DNA from: Chamaecyparis obtusa
Taxonomy: Eukaryota; Streptophyta; Pinopsida; Cupressales; Cupressaceae
Length of the DNA: 64,000 nucleotides
Direction of reading: 5' to 3'
Assembly: GCA_027943335.1 (NCBI GenBank)
Contig: BSBK01007848.1
Location: 248,001-312,000, forward strand
The notes beneath the pieces were generated by a model that had not been told where the DNA came from, ran no database searches, and was given only the letters and a program-made list of their open reading frames with translations. The position numbers and the translations under genes were made by a program. Of the stretch, positions 21,700 to 34,389 are shown in pieces. Each line of letters begins with the position of its first letter. Position 1 is the stretch's first letter.

Positions 21700-24600
21700 T
21701 AAAAATTACCTTGCAAATAATATCCCAAGATTTGAGACATAAGGTAAACTAAGATAACTAGAGGGAAAAGAATCAACATTGCAGCCAAATATCTGGGAAA
21801 TCCTTTGTTAATGTTTGGGGTATTAAAAAGGAAAATAATACTCTTACTCATATTCATCTTCTAATTAGAAGTGACCTTGTAGGTTGATAAAAAATTTAAA
21901 TTCTTAGCTTCTAAAACCAAATATTCACCAACCACCATAATATAGTTAACAAATTGTTGATGAGAGAAATATTTATTAATAGATGAAGGTTTCAAGCCTT
22001 TCAATAATCCTCCATTGACCATATGCTAAATCTATTTTCCTAGACTATTTTTCATGATATTGAAGAGGATAGGATATATAGGGTCTACTTGAAAAAATCC
22101 TTGAGAACATTGAAAGAAACTAGATGGAGAACCATTAACCAAAAAATATGTTCTAGTAGCAGAAACCATCTCCGAACTCAACTCAAGGAACTTGGCCCCA
22201 AAACCAAAAACCCTTAAGTAGTTCTAAGAAGAACCTCTAGTTAACTCTATCATAGCTTTCATAAGGTCTAATTTGAAAAGAAAGTCTTGTTTCTTTTTAA
22301 CACTTAGAGAATGAATGTTCTCTTAGATAGTAATAATTGAATTAAAAATGTGACACCCCATCAAAAAGCCATTTTGATGTTTAGATATGATCTTATAGAA
22401 GGAGTTGCACAAACTGATTGGCCTGCATTTTTAAAAAGAATTCACACCTAGCATCTTGGGAATCAAAACTAGAATGGTGGAATTTAATTCCCTAAGAATC
22501 CTCTTGCAACCATTTTTTTCTGATCCCATTATAAACATCATGCGTGATGATATCCCAAAAGGACTAGAAGAAGAACATAGGAAAATTGTCTAGTCCCAGA
22601 GCCTTATTCCCTTCGAAAGAGAAAAATGCAACTTTTATTTCTTCCCTAGAGGGTATAATAGTAATCCTATTGTCGACCTCCTCTGAGATAATATAGGGTA
22701 TAACACCAAGGATGTCCGCTTGACAACCATTATCAACATGATTGTTATTCATAGTTCATATAGAGGGATTTAATCTGATCCCACTCGCTCCCCCTATTAA
22801 AAAGATAACAAATTATTGCATGATATCCTCTTCCTTATCAATTATAATCCCATTCTTAAAAAATATGATCAATTCTATTGGAGTTTCTATACTTTAAAGA
22901 AGATACATGAAAGTATCTAGCATTCTTGTCTTTTCTAACAAGACAAGTTGCACGAGATCTATATTTCTAGAATTACTCTTTCATAGATACAATATCACGA
23001 AGCTGAGTCAAAATGGAGTTCTCCTTATTTATATTATCATCAGGATAACCTTCAACCTAGATTGTATCTTGAATATCCTTCAATTGAAGGAAGAGAGAAG
23101 ATCTCTTTATTTTAAACATAGGCCAACTTCTTAGCAACCTTATACATTGTCGTCCCTTGGATGTTAACACTCCACCATTTAGAAGTTTTACTCTAATACT
23201 AGGATGCAGGAGCCACATCTTTTCAAACTAGAAAGGAATTTTTTTTTTTGAATATATATCCACCATGAGAATAATGGGGAAGGGGTTTGAGAAAAATCCA
23301 AATAATGTTGATAGGGAATACATCTATAGAGCATATACCAATCAAAGGAAATAATAGATCTGTCCAAAATTTCTTGGATTAAATCATCACCAACCCACCT
23401 ATTAGACCAAGCGTAAGCAACAACCATAAGGTCTAGATCATGATTGTGAATAAATTCCCTGAGATAAGATATACTATCCTAGCAAGCAACAATGCCTCCA
23501 TAAATCACTTCCTATTTTTGAGGAGTGTTAAAATCCCCCATAATCAACTAGTTCTCATTAGGAAAATGAGCTCTAAAAGAGGCAAGGGCTTAGTAAAACA
23601 TTATTCTAGCCACCTTATCGTTAGGAACATATATATTAGAAAGAACCCATAAGAAACCATCCTAGATTTGAGAAAACCTTTTAGTAATATGATTTGAGTC
23701 TTCCCATAAAGATACATAATTAATAATGTTTTGATTCTAGATAGATGCTATACCACCAAAATAACCCTTTGCGCTGTTACATTTGATAGTAATATTTTTT
23801 TGAAAAAAACTAAGTTTTTCCATCCTTTCCTTTGGTATCTTAGTCTCTTGAATGAGCAAGCTATCAATTGTTTTTAATCTATAGCCAAATTCGCTAAGAG
23901 ATCATGCTTATGGGGCTTATTTAACCCCCACATGTTCCAAGAGATGATTTTGAATTTTTAGAAGGTGTGCTTACAAAGCACATCTCTGGTAAGGTCTTCT
24001 ACACACCATCAAAAATCCCCTGAAGGCTCTCAAATTCTCTATTCCACTTCTGAGGCCTCCTTTCCACATATTTAACTACTCCACAATCTATCTTGAACTT
24101 GTTATGATTTACTATCCCAAATGGGATCACCTTCTTTTTTTTCTTAGATTTGACCAAGTGGATGGAGGAACCCTCCTCTTGATCATACTAGATACTTTTA
24201 GACTCTACTACATCGAGTTTCTTCTCCACCCTCTGAGAATCATCACTATTCATTGGGATGGAGCAAGAGATCCAATTTAAAGGGTGGTCGTTCATGAATC
24301 ATCAAAAAAGGTACTAAAATATATATTAGGAGAGTATGCATTCTTCAAGTCCACTACAATATTTTGATGCCCTTGACGAACATGAATATTTTTCAATTAT
24401 TTTCTCAAATTCTCCTCCTCCCGTTGGACCAAATTTCCAACACATTGAACAAAATTCTCTTTGATAAGGGGAACACCCCCTTCTAGACTGAAATCTAAAT
24501 CTTGTTTAGCTGCACTATGTCTAGAAACCTAACCCTCATCAATCTTTGAGAGTCCATTATCAAAATTATGATCTATATTATTCTCCATACCCTTATCTTG

Positions 24601-25300
24601 AGGTAGAAAGTACTCTTCCCCATGCTTTTCCTTCCAAACCTTCTTTGTGCAAACATCGACCTTTGATGGGCATTGTTTGGCCAAATGTTTAGATTTCTTA
24701 TATACAAAACACATAAAATAAAGGGATTCAAACTTGATAACCTAAGATTTAATCTCCAAATTTGATTGAAGAACTATAGAAGAAGGTAGATACATTGACT
24801 GAATCACACCCACATAAATTCAGGTTAGAAAAGCAACTTTCTAGACACAGTCATAAGATTTATTAACAATAGAATACCAAAAGACTCTGCAATGCCCCTA
24901 GAAATATCCTCATTCCAAAATTCAATGGCCAACCCTAGAAGTTGAACCCATACTAAGATGACATTGAAATAAGAGTCACTAAAGTCAAGACTCGATTCCC
25001 ACTTCTTAACCTGGCTAAATAGGCTTTCCCAATAGCATAGGGCCCACCACTTAGTATGATGAACAATTATTCAAAGGAGGAGAATGGAAAAGAGAAAAAA
25101 AACTTTAGGCATGGCTGATGCATCTACCTACCCTCTAACCTTCCAGAAGTTGACCACTGTTTCGAGGTTCCTCCTCCATCCATGAAACCTCTAGCTAAGT
25201 TCCCCCTCGGTCCACCTAGCTTAACCTCTATAGCTAGCTTTCCATTAACTTCTCTGCTAACCTTGTTAGTCTTAGCGCATTCCCCTGAACCTATAGGGTG
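21700..25300 (-). mobile_element. heavily decayed L1-clade LINE, minus strand, truncated
   Basis: The minus strand from about 25300 shows an ORF1 region: WMEEEPRNSGQL, a GWPLNFGMRIFLGA-type DUF4283 segment, and a degraded CCHC knuckle CFVYKKSKHLAKQC (24714-24670). Endonuclease-like pieces follow (TCGGLNKPHKHDLLANLAID near 23930). RT-like pieces are NKALGLDNFPMFFF (22615-22564), RPISLCNSFYKIISK (about 22420-22380), VNGSPSSFFQ (about 22130), and SHQQFVNY at about 21960 where FVDD is expected. Dozens of stops and frame changes are present. The RT breaks off near 21700, so the 3' part is missing. It is related to the LINE at 42.6-46.2 kb. Confidence 0.8.
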
Positions 25301-25379
25301 AAAACCTGATGCTAGAAATTCTTATTCTCCTTTTGTCCTTGTCTAAAACATGTCTTACCATCTCCGTGATTGATCTTAG

Positions 25380-26640
25380 TATCAATCTTTTCAACCTTCA
25401 TCCTGCCTTGTTCAACCATGTGCCGAACAAAGTGAGCATGGATGTCAATGTGTTTTGAATGTCATTGAGAAGTATGATTATGAGCCATAAATATGGCGTT
25501 GCGACTATCACTGAAAAGAACATAATCATTTTGTTGATACTTCATTTCACCAAGTAATCGCTGCAACCAGATCATTTCCCAAGCACCTTCAGAAAGCGCC
25601 AAATACTCAGCTTCAGTGGAAGAAAGAGCAATAGAATGTTGCAACCTTGAGGCCCAACTAATAGCAGCTCCAGTAAACATGAATGTGTAACCGGTAGTAG
25701 ATCTACACTTATCCAAATCTCCGGCAAGATCTAAATCCGTGAATCCCTGTAATTGTTCATTATTACTACCAAAACATAATACCAAATCTGAAGTGCCTTT
25801 AAGGTATCTTAATATCCATTTGACAGCCTCCCAATGAGTCTTCCGGGGATTGCTCATGAATCTACTCACAACTCCCACCACATGAGCAATGTCGGGATGT
25901 GTCAAAACTATAGCATACATAATGCTACCAACTGTAGATTTGTAAGGAATATCCTCCATATATTCCTTGTCCTCTTTTGTTTGTGGACACAAATTTCCTG
26001 ATAACTGAAAATGTGAAGCAAGTGGAGTAGAAACACTATGTGCATCAGCCATACCAAATCTCTGAATTACTTTGTCAATGTATTCCTTTTGTGAGAATGT
26101 AATTACTTTCTTCTTCCTATCTCGGGTGATAGTCATAACAAGAATCTTCTTGGCTACCCCTAAATCCTTCATAGCAAATGTGCTTACCAATTTAGTTTTT
26201 AGCTCACTAACAATTTTAGAGCTTGTTCCTGCTACTAACATGTCATCAACATAGAGAAGAAGAATAACAAATTCACCATTCGAGAGTGTCTTGTAGTAAA
26301 TGCATGGATCAGATTCACATATGATAAAATTATGTTTAAGCATGAAGGAGTCAAACTTGACATACCACTGTCTCGGGGCTTGCTTGAGCCCATACAAACT
26401 ATGCTTCAACCGGCAATAGAGATGTTCCGTTCCCTTTTTCACAAAACCTTCAGGCTGATGCATATACAACTCCTCATTTATGTCTCCATGTAAAAATGTT
26501 GTCTTAACATCTAACTGTTCCAATTCAAGATCCCAAATGGCTGCTAATCCCAATACTGTTTGGATGGATGTCATCTTCACAACCGGAGAGAATATTTCAG
26601 TGAAATCAATCCCCTATTTCTGAGCATATCCTTTTACTAC
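25380..26640 (-). pseudogene. Copia reverse transcriptase and RNase H
   Basis: Copies element RNA into DNA. A 372-codon open stretch (26580-25462) contains LDVKTTFLHGDINEELYM, SLYGLKQAPRQWY and LLLYVDDMLVAG, so the catalytic YVDD is kept, followed by YKSTVGSIMYA. RNase H follows with TDLDLAGD, SSTEAEYLALSE and DSRNAI. A TAG at about 26614 (GYAQK, stop, GIDFTEIFSP) cuts it off from the upstream polyprotein; CAG is the likely ancestor. After 25462 the reading continues past another stop through KHIDIHAHF. This is the best preserved part of the element. Confidence 0.95.
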
Positions 26641-28500
26641 CAACTGGGCTTTGAACCATTTTTGACCTCCTCCTCTGTCTTTCAATTTATAAACCCACTT
26701 GTTCTTGAGTGGTTTTCGATTTGGTGGAAGAGCAACCAAATCCCAGGTGTCGTTTGCTTCAAGCGAACTCATTTCATCTATCATAGAAACAAACCAATTG
26801 TTTTTATCATTGCTTACACATGCCTCTTTAAAATTTGTAGGTTCAATTTGCTTAGAAATTAATAGCTCTGGCTCTGCCTCTTCAGCAAATAATAGTTGAT
26901 AATCAAAGAATTTTGAAGGAACTTTCCTTTGTCTTGAGGATCTTCTCAATTCAGGATGATCTGGTTCACGAGAATGAATTTTCTGCAATTGATTATCATT
27001 ATTTTCTCCAAGTGAAGGATCTCTGAGAGTAACTATTCTATTGGTATTTGATTCGGTGAGTAATTCATGAAGACTGCCCTTGGAAATGGGAAAGGAGCAT
27101 GTCCTCTGTATACCCAAACCATTTCGGCATGCTTGTCCTGTTAAGACTCCTTCTTGATAAACATTATCTCTGCCAAGAGATGTTCTTGTTATATCCTCTG
27201 TAATATATCCATGCCGATCACCAAAGGTGGATTGATGCAAATGCTTGCGCTGAGATTGGTCTGCAGTATCATGCATATGATTGTTAAGTGGAAATTCATG
27301 AGCAAGTGGATTGGCACAGGTTCTTTCTGCCAGTGACATCTCAGCTTGAAGAGGAGCAGTTTGCGAGTGAGGAGCTACAATCGAATGGAGAGAATCAATA
27401 TCTCTACAATCAGTTTGGGAGTGAGGAGTAGTTAGCGGGTGACGCGGGCAAGGATTACTGTCTCTATAATCGGTGCCATCAGTCCCTATTCCGTTGTCAT
27501 CAATGTCGTGAGAGCAGGGGTGGGTAAAGTGGTTAGAAAATTCACCACATGGAGTAAAGTCTACCGCATGATGTCTAGACCTGCCATAAGTATTCTCTTT
27601 GCTGAGAAAACATATGGAACTTGCTCTCTGCCGCGAGTGACTCCATAGTTGCCATGAGTTGCCTGTAGATTATCTCCCTGTAGTGACTGCAGATTGTTGT
27701 GTAAATTTTCTTCATAACTTCCGTGGAGAGGGGAAGGGAAGAGCATAGTCTCTCCCCTATTTTCAAAGGAACTTTGACTATCAACAATCAAATCTCTCTA
27801 TTTTCTATTGAACATATTATGTGTGTAATCATCTTCACTTGATGAGGATTGAGAAGGAGGAATTAGAACAGAGGTTGGAGTTGTCTGAAGGGGACTTCTT
27901 CCCTAATGAGTAGAGGCAATACCATTTGAACGTATTTTGAAGGAAATGTAATCATTTTCAGACTTATCAATGTTTGCAAGAGTTGGAAATTTATGCTCAT
28001 TAAAAATGACATCACGACTGCGAATGATTCTCTCTTCAACCAGATCCCAAACTTTGTAACCAAACTGATCTTCACCATAGCCAACAAATATGCCCTTTTG
28101 TGATTTGAAATCCAGCTTTGTCCTTTGTTCTTTTGGGACATGTACATGAGCTTCACACCCAAAAAATTTGACATGTGAGTACGAAATCTTTTTTCCTAGC
28201 CATTCCTCTTTTGGAATGCCAAACTCTAGATGAGATGAAGGAGTCCTATTGATTAAATAGACTGCTATATTATAGGTTTCCGCCCAAAATTATTTGCCCA
28301 AACTGGCATTGGAAAGCATACACTGTGCTTTCTCAAGAATGGTTCTATTTAACCGTTCTGTTGCCCCATTTTCTTGAGGTGAATAAGGAACAACCTTAAT
28401 TCATCTTATACTTTGATCTGCACAAAAGTTATCAAACTCCAATGAACAAAATTCACCTCCATTATCCATTTTCAAACACTTAATTTTATGACCACTCTAA
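26614..28500 (-). pseudogene. Copia integrase C-terminal part and linker to RT
   Basis: After a frameshift near 28500, the reading gives NGGEFCSLEFDNFCADQ, PYSPQENGATERLNRTILE and a GKKISYSHVKFFGCEAHVHV-type segment (about 28200-28130). These are integrase core and downstream signatures of Copia. A long variable linker follows, with many stops between 27900 and 27340. The stretch 27339-26614 is open again and ends with the conserved NDTWDLVALP and GQKWFKAQLVVKGYAQK segments that lead into RT. Several stops are TAG. Confidence 0.85.
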
Positions 28501-29601
28501 TTTCCACAAGAGCTTTAAAAATTTTGAATTTAGAGAATACCTCTGATAAACCCATACCTTTCGGGTGCTATCATCAAGAAAGGTGACAAAATATTGTGCG
28601 CCTCCATAAGAGGTTACCTCCGTAGGTCCAAAGACATTTAGATGCACTAACTCCAAAGGTGTTGTTCTTTTGTCATGTCCATCCTTCAAGAAATTGACCT
28701 GCTTTTGTTTCTCATGAAGATAATGCTCACAAAACTCCAAATTTGCAGATTTGAGACCCGGTAGTTGATCACGATTCAGCATTACCTCAAGGCCTTTCTT
28801 GCTCATATGGCCTAGCCTTTGATGCCAAAGTGCAACATCGTTGTCCACAAGTGTCAAAGCAGCTCCCACCTTATCAATGGGTTTCAAAATATAGAGACTA
28901 CTAGTTTTGTCTCCTTTAGCAATAGCCAATGATCCTTTAACTATTTTCCATGTATCCGTGAGTTCAGTTTTGAATCCTTGGGTGTATAATTGACTGATAG
29001 AAATCAGATTCCTCTTTAAGTGAGGAACATGTCTAACATCTTTGAGAAGTAATTTTGCTCCTCCTTCAAGATGCAAGACAACATCTCCTTTCCCAACAAT
29101 TTTACATGCTTTGTTATCACCCAAATATACCTCTCCGAATTCACCTTCTTGGTAATTTGTGAATGCATCCGTGAGAGAGGAAGCATGAAAGGAAGCTCCC
29201 GAACCAATTACCCGTGAATAAGCTTTTGTATCACTTGTTGAAAAAATTAGGATACTCGGATCCTTTTCACAAATTGTGTTTTCTTGATTGTCCAATACTT
29301 GTTCTTGTGCCTTCTTATATTTTCTGCAATCCTTCTTAACATGCCCAACCTTCCCACAAAACCAAAAATCATTTTGTCTCGCTCTTGACTGCGATCTTCT
29401 TGCAGATTGGGACCTCCGATTGTTATTAAATCTGCCTCTATATTGGCTTCTTCCTCTATTTTCGGTGCTCACCATTGTGAGAGCATTGTCGGAAGAGGAC
29501 TCATCATTATTTCTCCTCAAATCTTCGGAGAGTAGGATGGCTGATACTTCATCAAAAACTAGCTTCTTGGTAGTTGATGCTGAAGTGCTTATAGCTGTCA
29601 C
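28486..29601 (-). pseudogene. Copia gag end, protease and integrase N-terminal part (catalytic sites mutated)
   Basis: A 371-codon open stretch. The zinc knuckle reads FWFCGKVGHVKKDC, so its first Cys is replaced. The protease active site reads VIGSGASFHAS where the family has Asp-Ser-Gly, so the catalytic Asp is lost. The integrase HHCC region (LWHQRLGHMSKKG ... EFCEHYLHEKQ) has Tyr in place of the last Cys, and the first catalytic Asp is Asn in LVHLNVFGPTEV. The long open frame therefore hides a dead enzyme set. A frameshift ends it near 28500. Confidence 0.92.
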
Positions 29602-29610
29602 AAGTCCATC

Positions 29611-30096
29611 CTAGCTATTAGGAAGAGAACATAGGAATAAAATAGCCTTATTCTCATCATCTTGTATCATGCCAATTGAATTTTCTTGGCTAATCAAGGT
29701 GTTGAATTCATTGAGATGATTTGTCATGACTTCACCTTCCCTCATCTTAAGTTTATATAACTTCTTCATGATGAAGACTTTGTTCACAGCGGATGCTTGT
29801 GCATATGTTGAAGCCAATTTATCCCATACATCTTTGGCTGTATTTTTGTCTGAAACATTATACAACACATTGTCGCCTAATGCAAGAAAGATTGTTGCCA
29901 TGGCTTTCTCATCAAGCTTTCCCCAATCTTCATCCGACATGGCTATGGGTTTCTTTGCTTTTCCTTCAAGTGCCAGCAAAAGCTCTTTGTTGACTAACAA
30001 AGATTTTATTTGTATCTTCCATATCTCGTAGTTCTTCCCAGAGAATTTCTGAACTCTTACTTCTTCCATAATTTTGAAACCGAAATCTTCAACCAA
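29611..30096 (-). pseudogene. Copia GAG (N-terminal part)
   Basis: 161 codons from the ATG at 30096. VQKFSGKNYEIWKIQIKSLL, then AKDVWDKLASTYAQASAVNK and FIMKKLYKLKMREGEVMTNH are the standard Copia gag core. A TAG at 29611, directly after FLCSLPNS, separates it from the following frame, which continues the same polyprotein after the stop. Confidence 0.93.
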
Positions 30097-30107
30097 CGAT
30101 TAACCTC

Positions 30108-30121
30108 GCTCTGATACTAAT
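30108..30121 (-). promoter_or_regulatory. primer-binding site of the Copia element
   Basis: Read on the minus strand, TTAGTATCAGAGC follows the LTR end; it is one change from the usual TGGTATCAGAGC Met primer site. Confidence 0.85.
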
Positions 30122-30502
30122 TGTAGATTTAACCAATTTAGAAATAAGACAGAAAAATAGAATTAAAGAGAAGAATACACAAAACACACAATTTATTGTG
30201 GTTCACCACAATAGTGGCTACGTCCACACTGAGAGCAGAAGAATTATATTAATCTCCAAATCAGAATGTTTACAAATGACAATAAGAGTCTTATTTATAG
30301 GCTCATACTGAGCAGTTGAAAAGCCAAGGCACAACAGACAAAAGTTCGTTGGCCTTCCAATCCCAACAAAATGCACTGCAAAATGCATTTTCCTTTTCTA
30401 GCGTAAATGTTTTCTAGAAACATTATTTTCCCTATTTTACCATGTTCAACCTTCATACTTCTCCTACATTAGAAATAGAGTTGCAGATGCATTTTCCCAA
30501 CA
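30122..30502 (-). repeat. 5' LTR of the Copia element
   Basis: About 381 bp, starting TGTTGGGAAAATGC and ending TTAAATCTACA, so it has TG...CA ends. It contains CTATAAATAAGACTC (about 30300-30286, minus) as the likely TATA box. No partner LTR was found in the window. Confidence 0.8.
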
Positions 30503-31149
30503 CAAGGAGAAGGGAAGATATCCGCATCATGACATTCAACACTAAAAGAATACTTGCAAAACATTTCAGGGATCATGGGCTACGAACTCTATGGACAGAA
30601 TGAATAAGACATTAGCATAAGCTTTCCATATTTTGTTAAATGTTCTTCTATAACCAGGTTAAATTTGTGCACACTAAGAACATGTTGGGACAAGTATGAC
30701 GAAGTATAACCTCGATTTCTTGCAACCCTTTTTAAATTCATTTTTTCTGTTTCTACTTTCCCTATGTTCAATGATATGAATAAGTTGTGCTGTGGCATCA
30801 CGTCTATGGTGGCCAAGGAGAAGCGATAGAGTCCTCCTTCAAGTTTTTCAATTTGTTTTTGTTTTGCTCAATATCCTTCTTCGTCAGAATGTCTAAGCAA
30901 TTTCCTCTTGAATGATTGAATCTTTTTAATGCTGCCAAAGTCTACTTATTCTACTCTTTCCGCGTAAGACAACCTTTGTGCTTTTCCAAGGTTGTGTTGG
31001 GAGTTATAATGGGATGCTTTCAACTTTAAATCTATCTTTTACTAGCACTTGTATCTTTGAAGAGTGCAAGGGTTACGCTGATAGTATTATATATATTAAA
31101 TGATGTCACTATATTGCTGGCGGAGAAAGTTTCATCGTAATATTTTTTT
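30503..31149. other. non-coding stretch
   Basis: Small minus-strand frames at 30589-30816 and 31032-31223 have no recognised motif. The latter may be decayed sequence downstream of the ARM relic. Confidence 0.5.
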
Positions 31150-31410
31150 TTATTTGGGTGGGGAAGTACTTGAGCTAAGAAGACTGATAAATAGAGGTAT
31201 ATAAGAGGCCTCACTAATTGCAACTAAGCCCTCAGATTGTCTTGAAAGAAGAGCAAGCAGAGCAAAGATAGCATCATATACAACATTGGGGCTTTCAACT
31301 TTTAGAAGATTAACCAGCAAACGAACCACCCCAACTGCTACTACTTGTAAATCATTTCCATGAAAATTTGACACCAAAAGAATGCAATTGTAGGCAAGTC
31401 AAACAAAAGA
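31150..31410 (-). pseudogene. U-box/ARM-repeat protein fragment
   Basis: Plant U-box proteins are ubiquitin ligases with armadillo repeats that bind substrates. The minus-strand reading shows two ARM-like helices: GVVRLLVNLLKVESPNVVYDAIFALLALLSRQSEGLVAISEA, then YIPLFISLL followed by SSSTSPPKNK. Wording and order match the C-terminal ARM region of plant U-box proteins. Neither the U-box nor other repeats are present, and the reading decays downstream into AT-rich sequence. It is an isolated fragment. Confidence 0.7.
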
Positions 31411-34389
31411 TAAAGAGGTGGGAAAAGCTACAAGCTTCCCTTCTTTTCAAGTACCCCACTATTTAAAAGAAGTGAATTCTTAATTTTACCAATGACCCTT
31501 ACTTTTTTTGGTGTTGAACTACTTTTTTTCAACATCCATTCCACCTGCACTTTGAGTGCAGTTAGGATACACACCTTTGAGTACATTTTTGAAGTATTTA
31601 TTGAGCTCCTAGACCAAGTTCTTCTTTACCATGTACCTATAAGATGCAACCTTCTTCCTTCTTAAAAGGGTGTTATCTACTATGAGGACCACTTTCCCTA
31701 CCTCTGATGCCTTGAAGGAATTGTAGATTGGTTCATAAGAGGACGACATCTTCCTAGTCTTGTCTATCAAAGTTGTGTAGCTCTTCCCAATAGGTAACAT
31801 CTCATCCACCAACTCCAAGGTCCCATAGAATTGTTGTCCCAAATTGAAAAAATAATTTTTTATTTTATTTTTTGAAAATATCAGTTTAAGCTATACATAA
31901 AAATCATCATGCTTGTAAAGAGTTCCAAAACACATAAGCCCACCCAAAACTCATCAACCCACTCGAAATTCATGTGATCGAGAGAAACATATAGTGCCTA
32001 TAGATATTGGGAATTTTTCTTGAACAAGAAAACATGAAGTTAGAAGGAATATTAACACAATAAGATCATTTTGCAAAATTGAGTCACAAAGCTCCTTGGT
32101 AGACAATGGGTGGGCACACATACCTATTATTTACAAAGAAAAGGAAATAGATATGAAATTATGATAAAGGAGAGAAAAAAATTAATTAGATTACATACTG
32201 CAATGAAGGTTGATCCACTGAAACTACAACCTCCTTATGGACTACCGATTGAGACAAAGCACATGATGAGCCATCCTTTGCCTTTGTCTCACTACTATTG
32301 ATCTGTGTATATATTTATATCACAAAGATCTTCTCTTTTATCTATTTTTACCCTCTCATCAAATGAACTATCCCATTTCATTGGAATTTTTCTTTTAAGT
32401 TCTCCTACCTTCTATGATAAGAACTACAAGTACATGCCATGTACAGCTTAGTTTTCCCAGTTTTATTACTATTTCCCAACTCCCAACTCACCTAGCCCTA
32501 CTTTCCACTACACCATGTGTGTTGCTACAACATTGTACTCGTCCACAACACAACAGTAAAAAACATTCCAAAAAATGATCACACTTTTAGAATTTGGGAC
32601 AAGCTCAAGGACAACTGTAAACAAAGTCGATGTAACTCAAAAAATATTCTTCTAGGTGATTTGTAGCATTGATAAATCATTCCAAGAGGACAGTAAAAAA
32701 TACATTAGGAATGGAGCAAGAAAAGAACTTTCAAAAATAGCTAAATAACATTCAACCAACATTAAATTTAAGCAAACTTTTTATCATCTTGCATAAACTA
32801 AGGCACTAAAATCCCAACCTGCATAAATGCTAACCATTATTAAAGGCATTACTAAGAAGAGGAAAGACAAAAATTCTAGAAGCCTATACTTTTATTAATA
32901 AGCATCATGAAAGGGTTCAATGTGATAAAATTCAAAGTTTTGAACCATCTGCTTTATGGTCAATTACTATCCCAAGACACCATATTACATTGCCTCATCA
33001 AATGATTTTTAAGAAATAGTTAAAGTAGTTGGTGTTAGGCATATAAGTGTTGTGGTTGCTTTCCCATTACCAATAAACCCACATAAGTGAGAACAAGAAA
33101 ATAGAAAGGGACTTGTACAGGTTGTATTGCTCATGCTTCTACGGGATACACAAAAATGTTCTTTGTCTCTCCCCTGCCCCTGGCTGGGATGCTTCCTCTA
33201 CCAGCTGCCTCCAAATGAAAATAAACATGAATTAAGAGGAGAAGGAAATTCCTAATAACAGTTATATAAATTGTGGCAAGAGATGAGATTGTCAATCAGA
33301 ATGCCATATTTTTCTAAGCCCCATTTCTTATTCACTGGAGGAAAAACAAAAGGTTATGGTACTTCCCATTGCTAGAAACAAATGTTGGACCCTAAATTGT
33401 AAGGGTGGACCTTCAACCCAATTTTCTCCAGAAACAAGAATTACAGAGAAGTTAAGCTTTATCATCATGATGCATATTTACGCACTTTCCACACCTATCT
33501 ACACAAACAAAATCCATTTGAGATTTACAGAATTAGGAGCATTTCTATCGATGAACCAAAGAATCTTCATGCAGGGAAAAGCCATCAGCCTACCATGATA
33601 AGAGTAAACCTACTCACTAATCCATATAGATAATAAAAAATACAAAATAAAAGTTGAAATTTAAATCTCTGGGTAGTTTCCAATATTTGGAACCTCCCAT
33701 AGTACATACACTCTAACCAATCAACACAAGAGTACGCATGACACTATTCCCCCAATTCAATGTGCTCACTAGTCAGAGGGAGCTATCATGCCCTCTCCAC
33801 CAGCCAAGCACTGTCAGTGTCCTACCAAATAGCTTTCACATCCCATGACTAATCACAAGCTCCTTCTATCCATCCTACCTTCCATCCTTCTACCAAGAAA
33901 TCCTTCTCTCCCACCTTCCACCCTTCTATCCTTCCCGCCTACCCCGAAGGGAAGGGATACTCCCAAGAGGAGTTTGACCCAAAGGGCCTTTCCATTCTAA
34001 TAAGAATAATTATCATGTTACCACTTAGCCGAATCAAGAACAAACTGTAATATTAACTAGAGCAGAAATGATGACATCCTTATCAATAAATGTTAATATA
34101 ATTTTACCTTTCCTAACACAATAAATCCAGCTCCATTAAGATCGTTCAATCCAAAAACATCATTCAACAAAGTTGCGGAGAGTAAAGATGCCAATACAAT
34201 CTCTAGTTTATTGGCAAAAATGTTAAACATTTTACCAAAATTGTAGCAATCAGGGAAGAAATATGCCCCAAAACCTGCTAATTCGTCTGCTTGTTAAAAC
34301 CATCAAAACGAAAGAAGCATTTTCAACGAAATAGAAAATCAACAGAAAACTAAATATAAAATCAATGACATATTTATGGGATTCAACAT
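31411..34389. other. gene-poor stretch with unrecognised short frames
   Basis: About 3 kb with short frames at 31609-31842 (minus, 77 codons, Lys-rich end), 32110-32301 (plus) and 33356-33598 (plus). None has a motif I recognise or supporting signals. A C/T-rich segment of CCTTCTA- and CCTACC-type words occurs at 33860-33945. I see no element ends. Confidence 0.5.

Larger units (their letters stand above)
25350..30502 (-). mobile_element. Ty1/Copia LTR retrotransposon, minus strand, downstream LTR missing
   Basis: The order on the minus strand is LTR (30502-30122), primer-binding site, gag, protease, integrase, reverse transcriptase, RNase H, which defines Copia. The reading decays after KHIDIHAHFVRHMVEQGRMK (about 25440-25380). 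Unrelated minus-strand LINE sequence begins around 25300, with no second LTR between. The element is therefore truncated at its 3' end, either by deletion or by joining to the LINE. Confidence 0.93.

Noticed and set aside
29288..30031. Plus-strand frames of about 100 codons in the Copia gag region
   Set aside because: Shadows of the minus-strand gag and protease reading.
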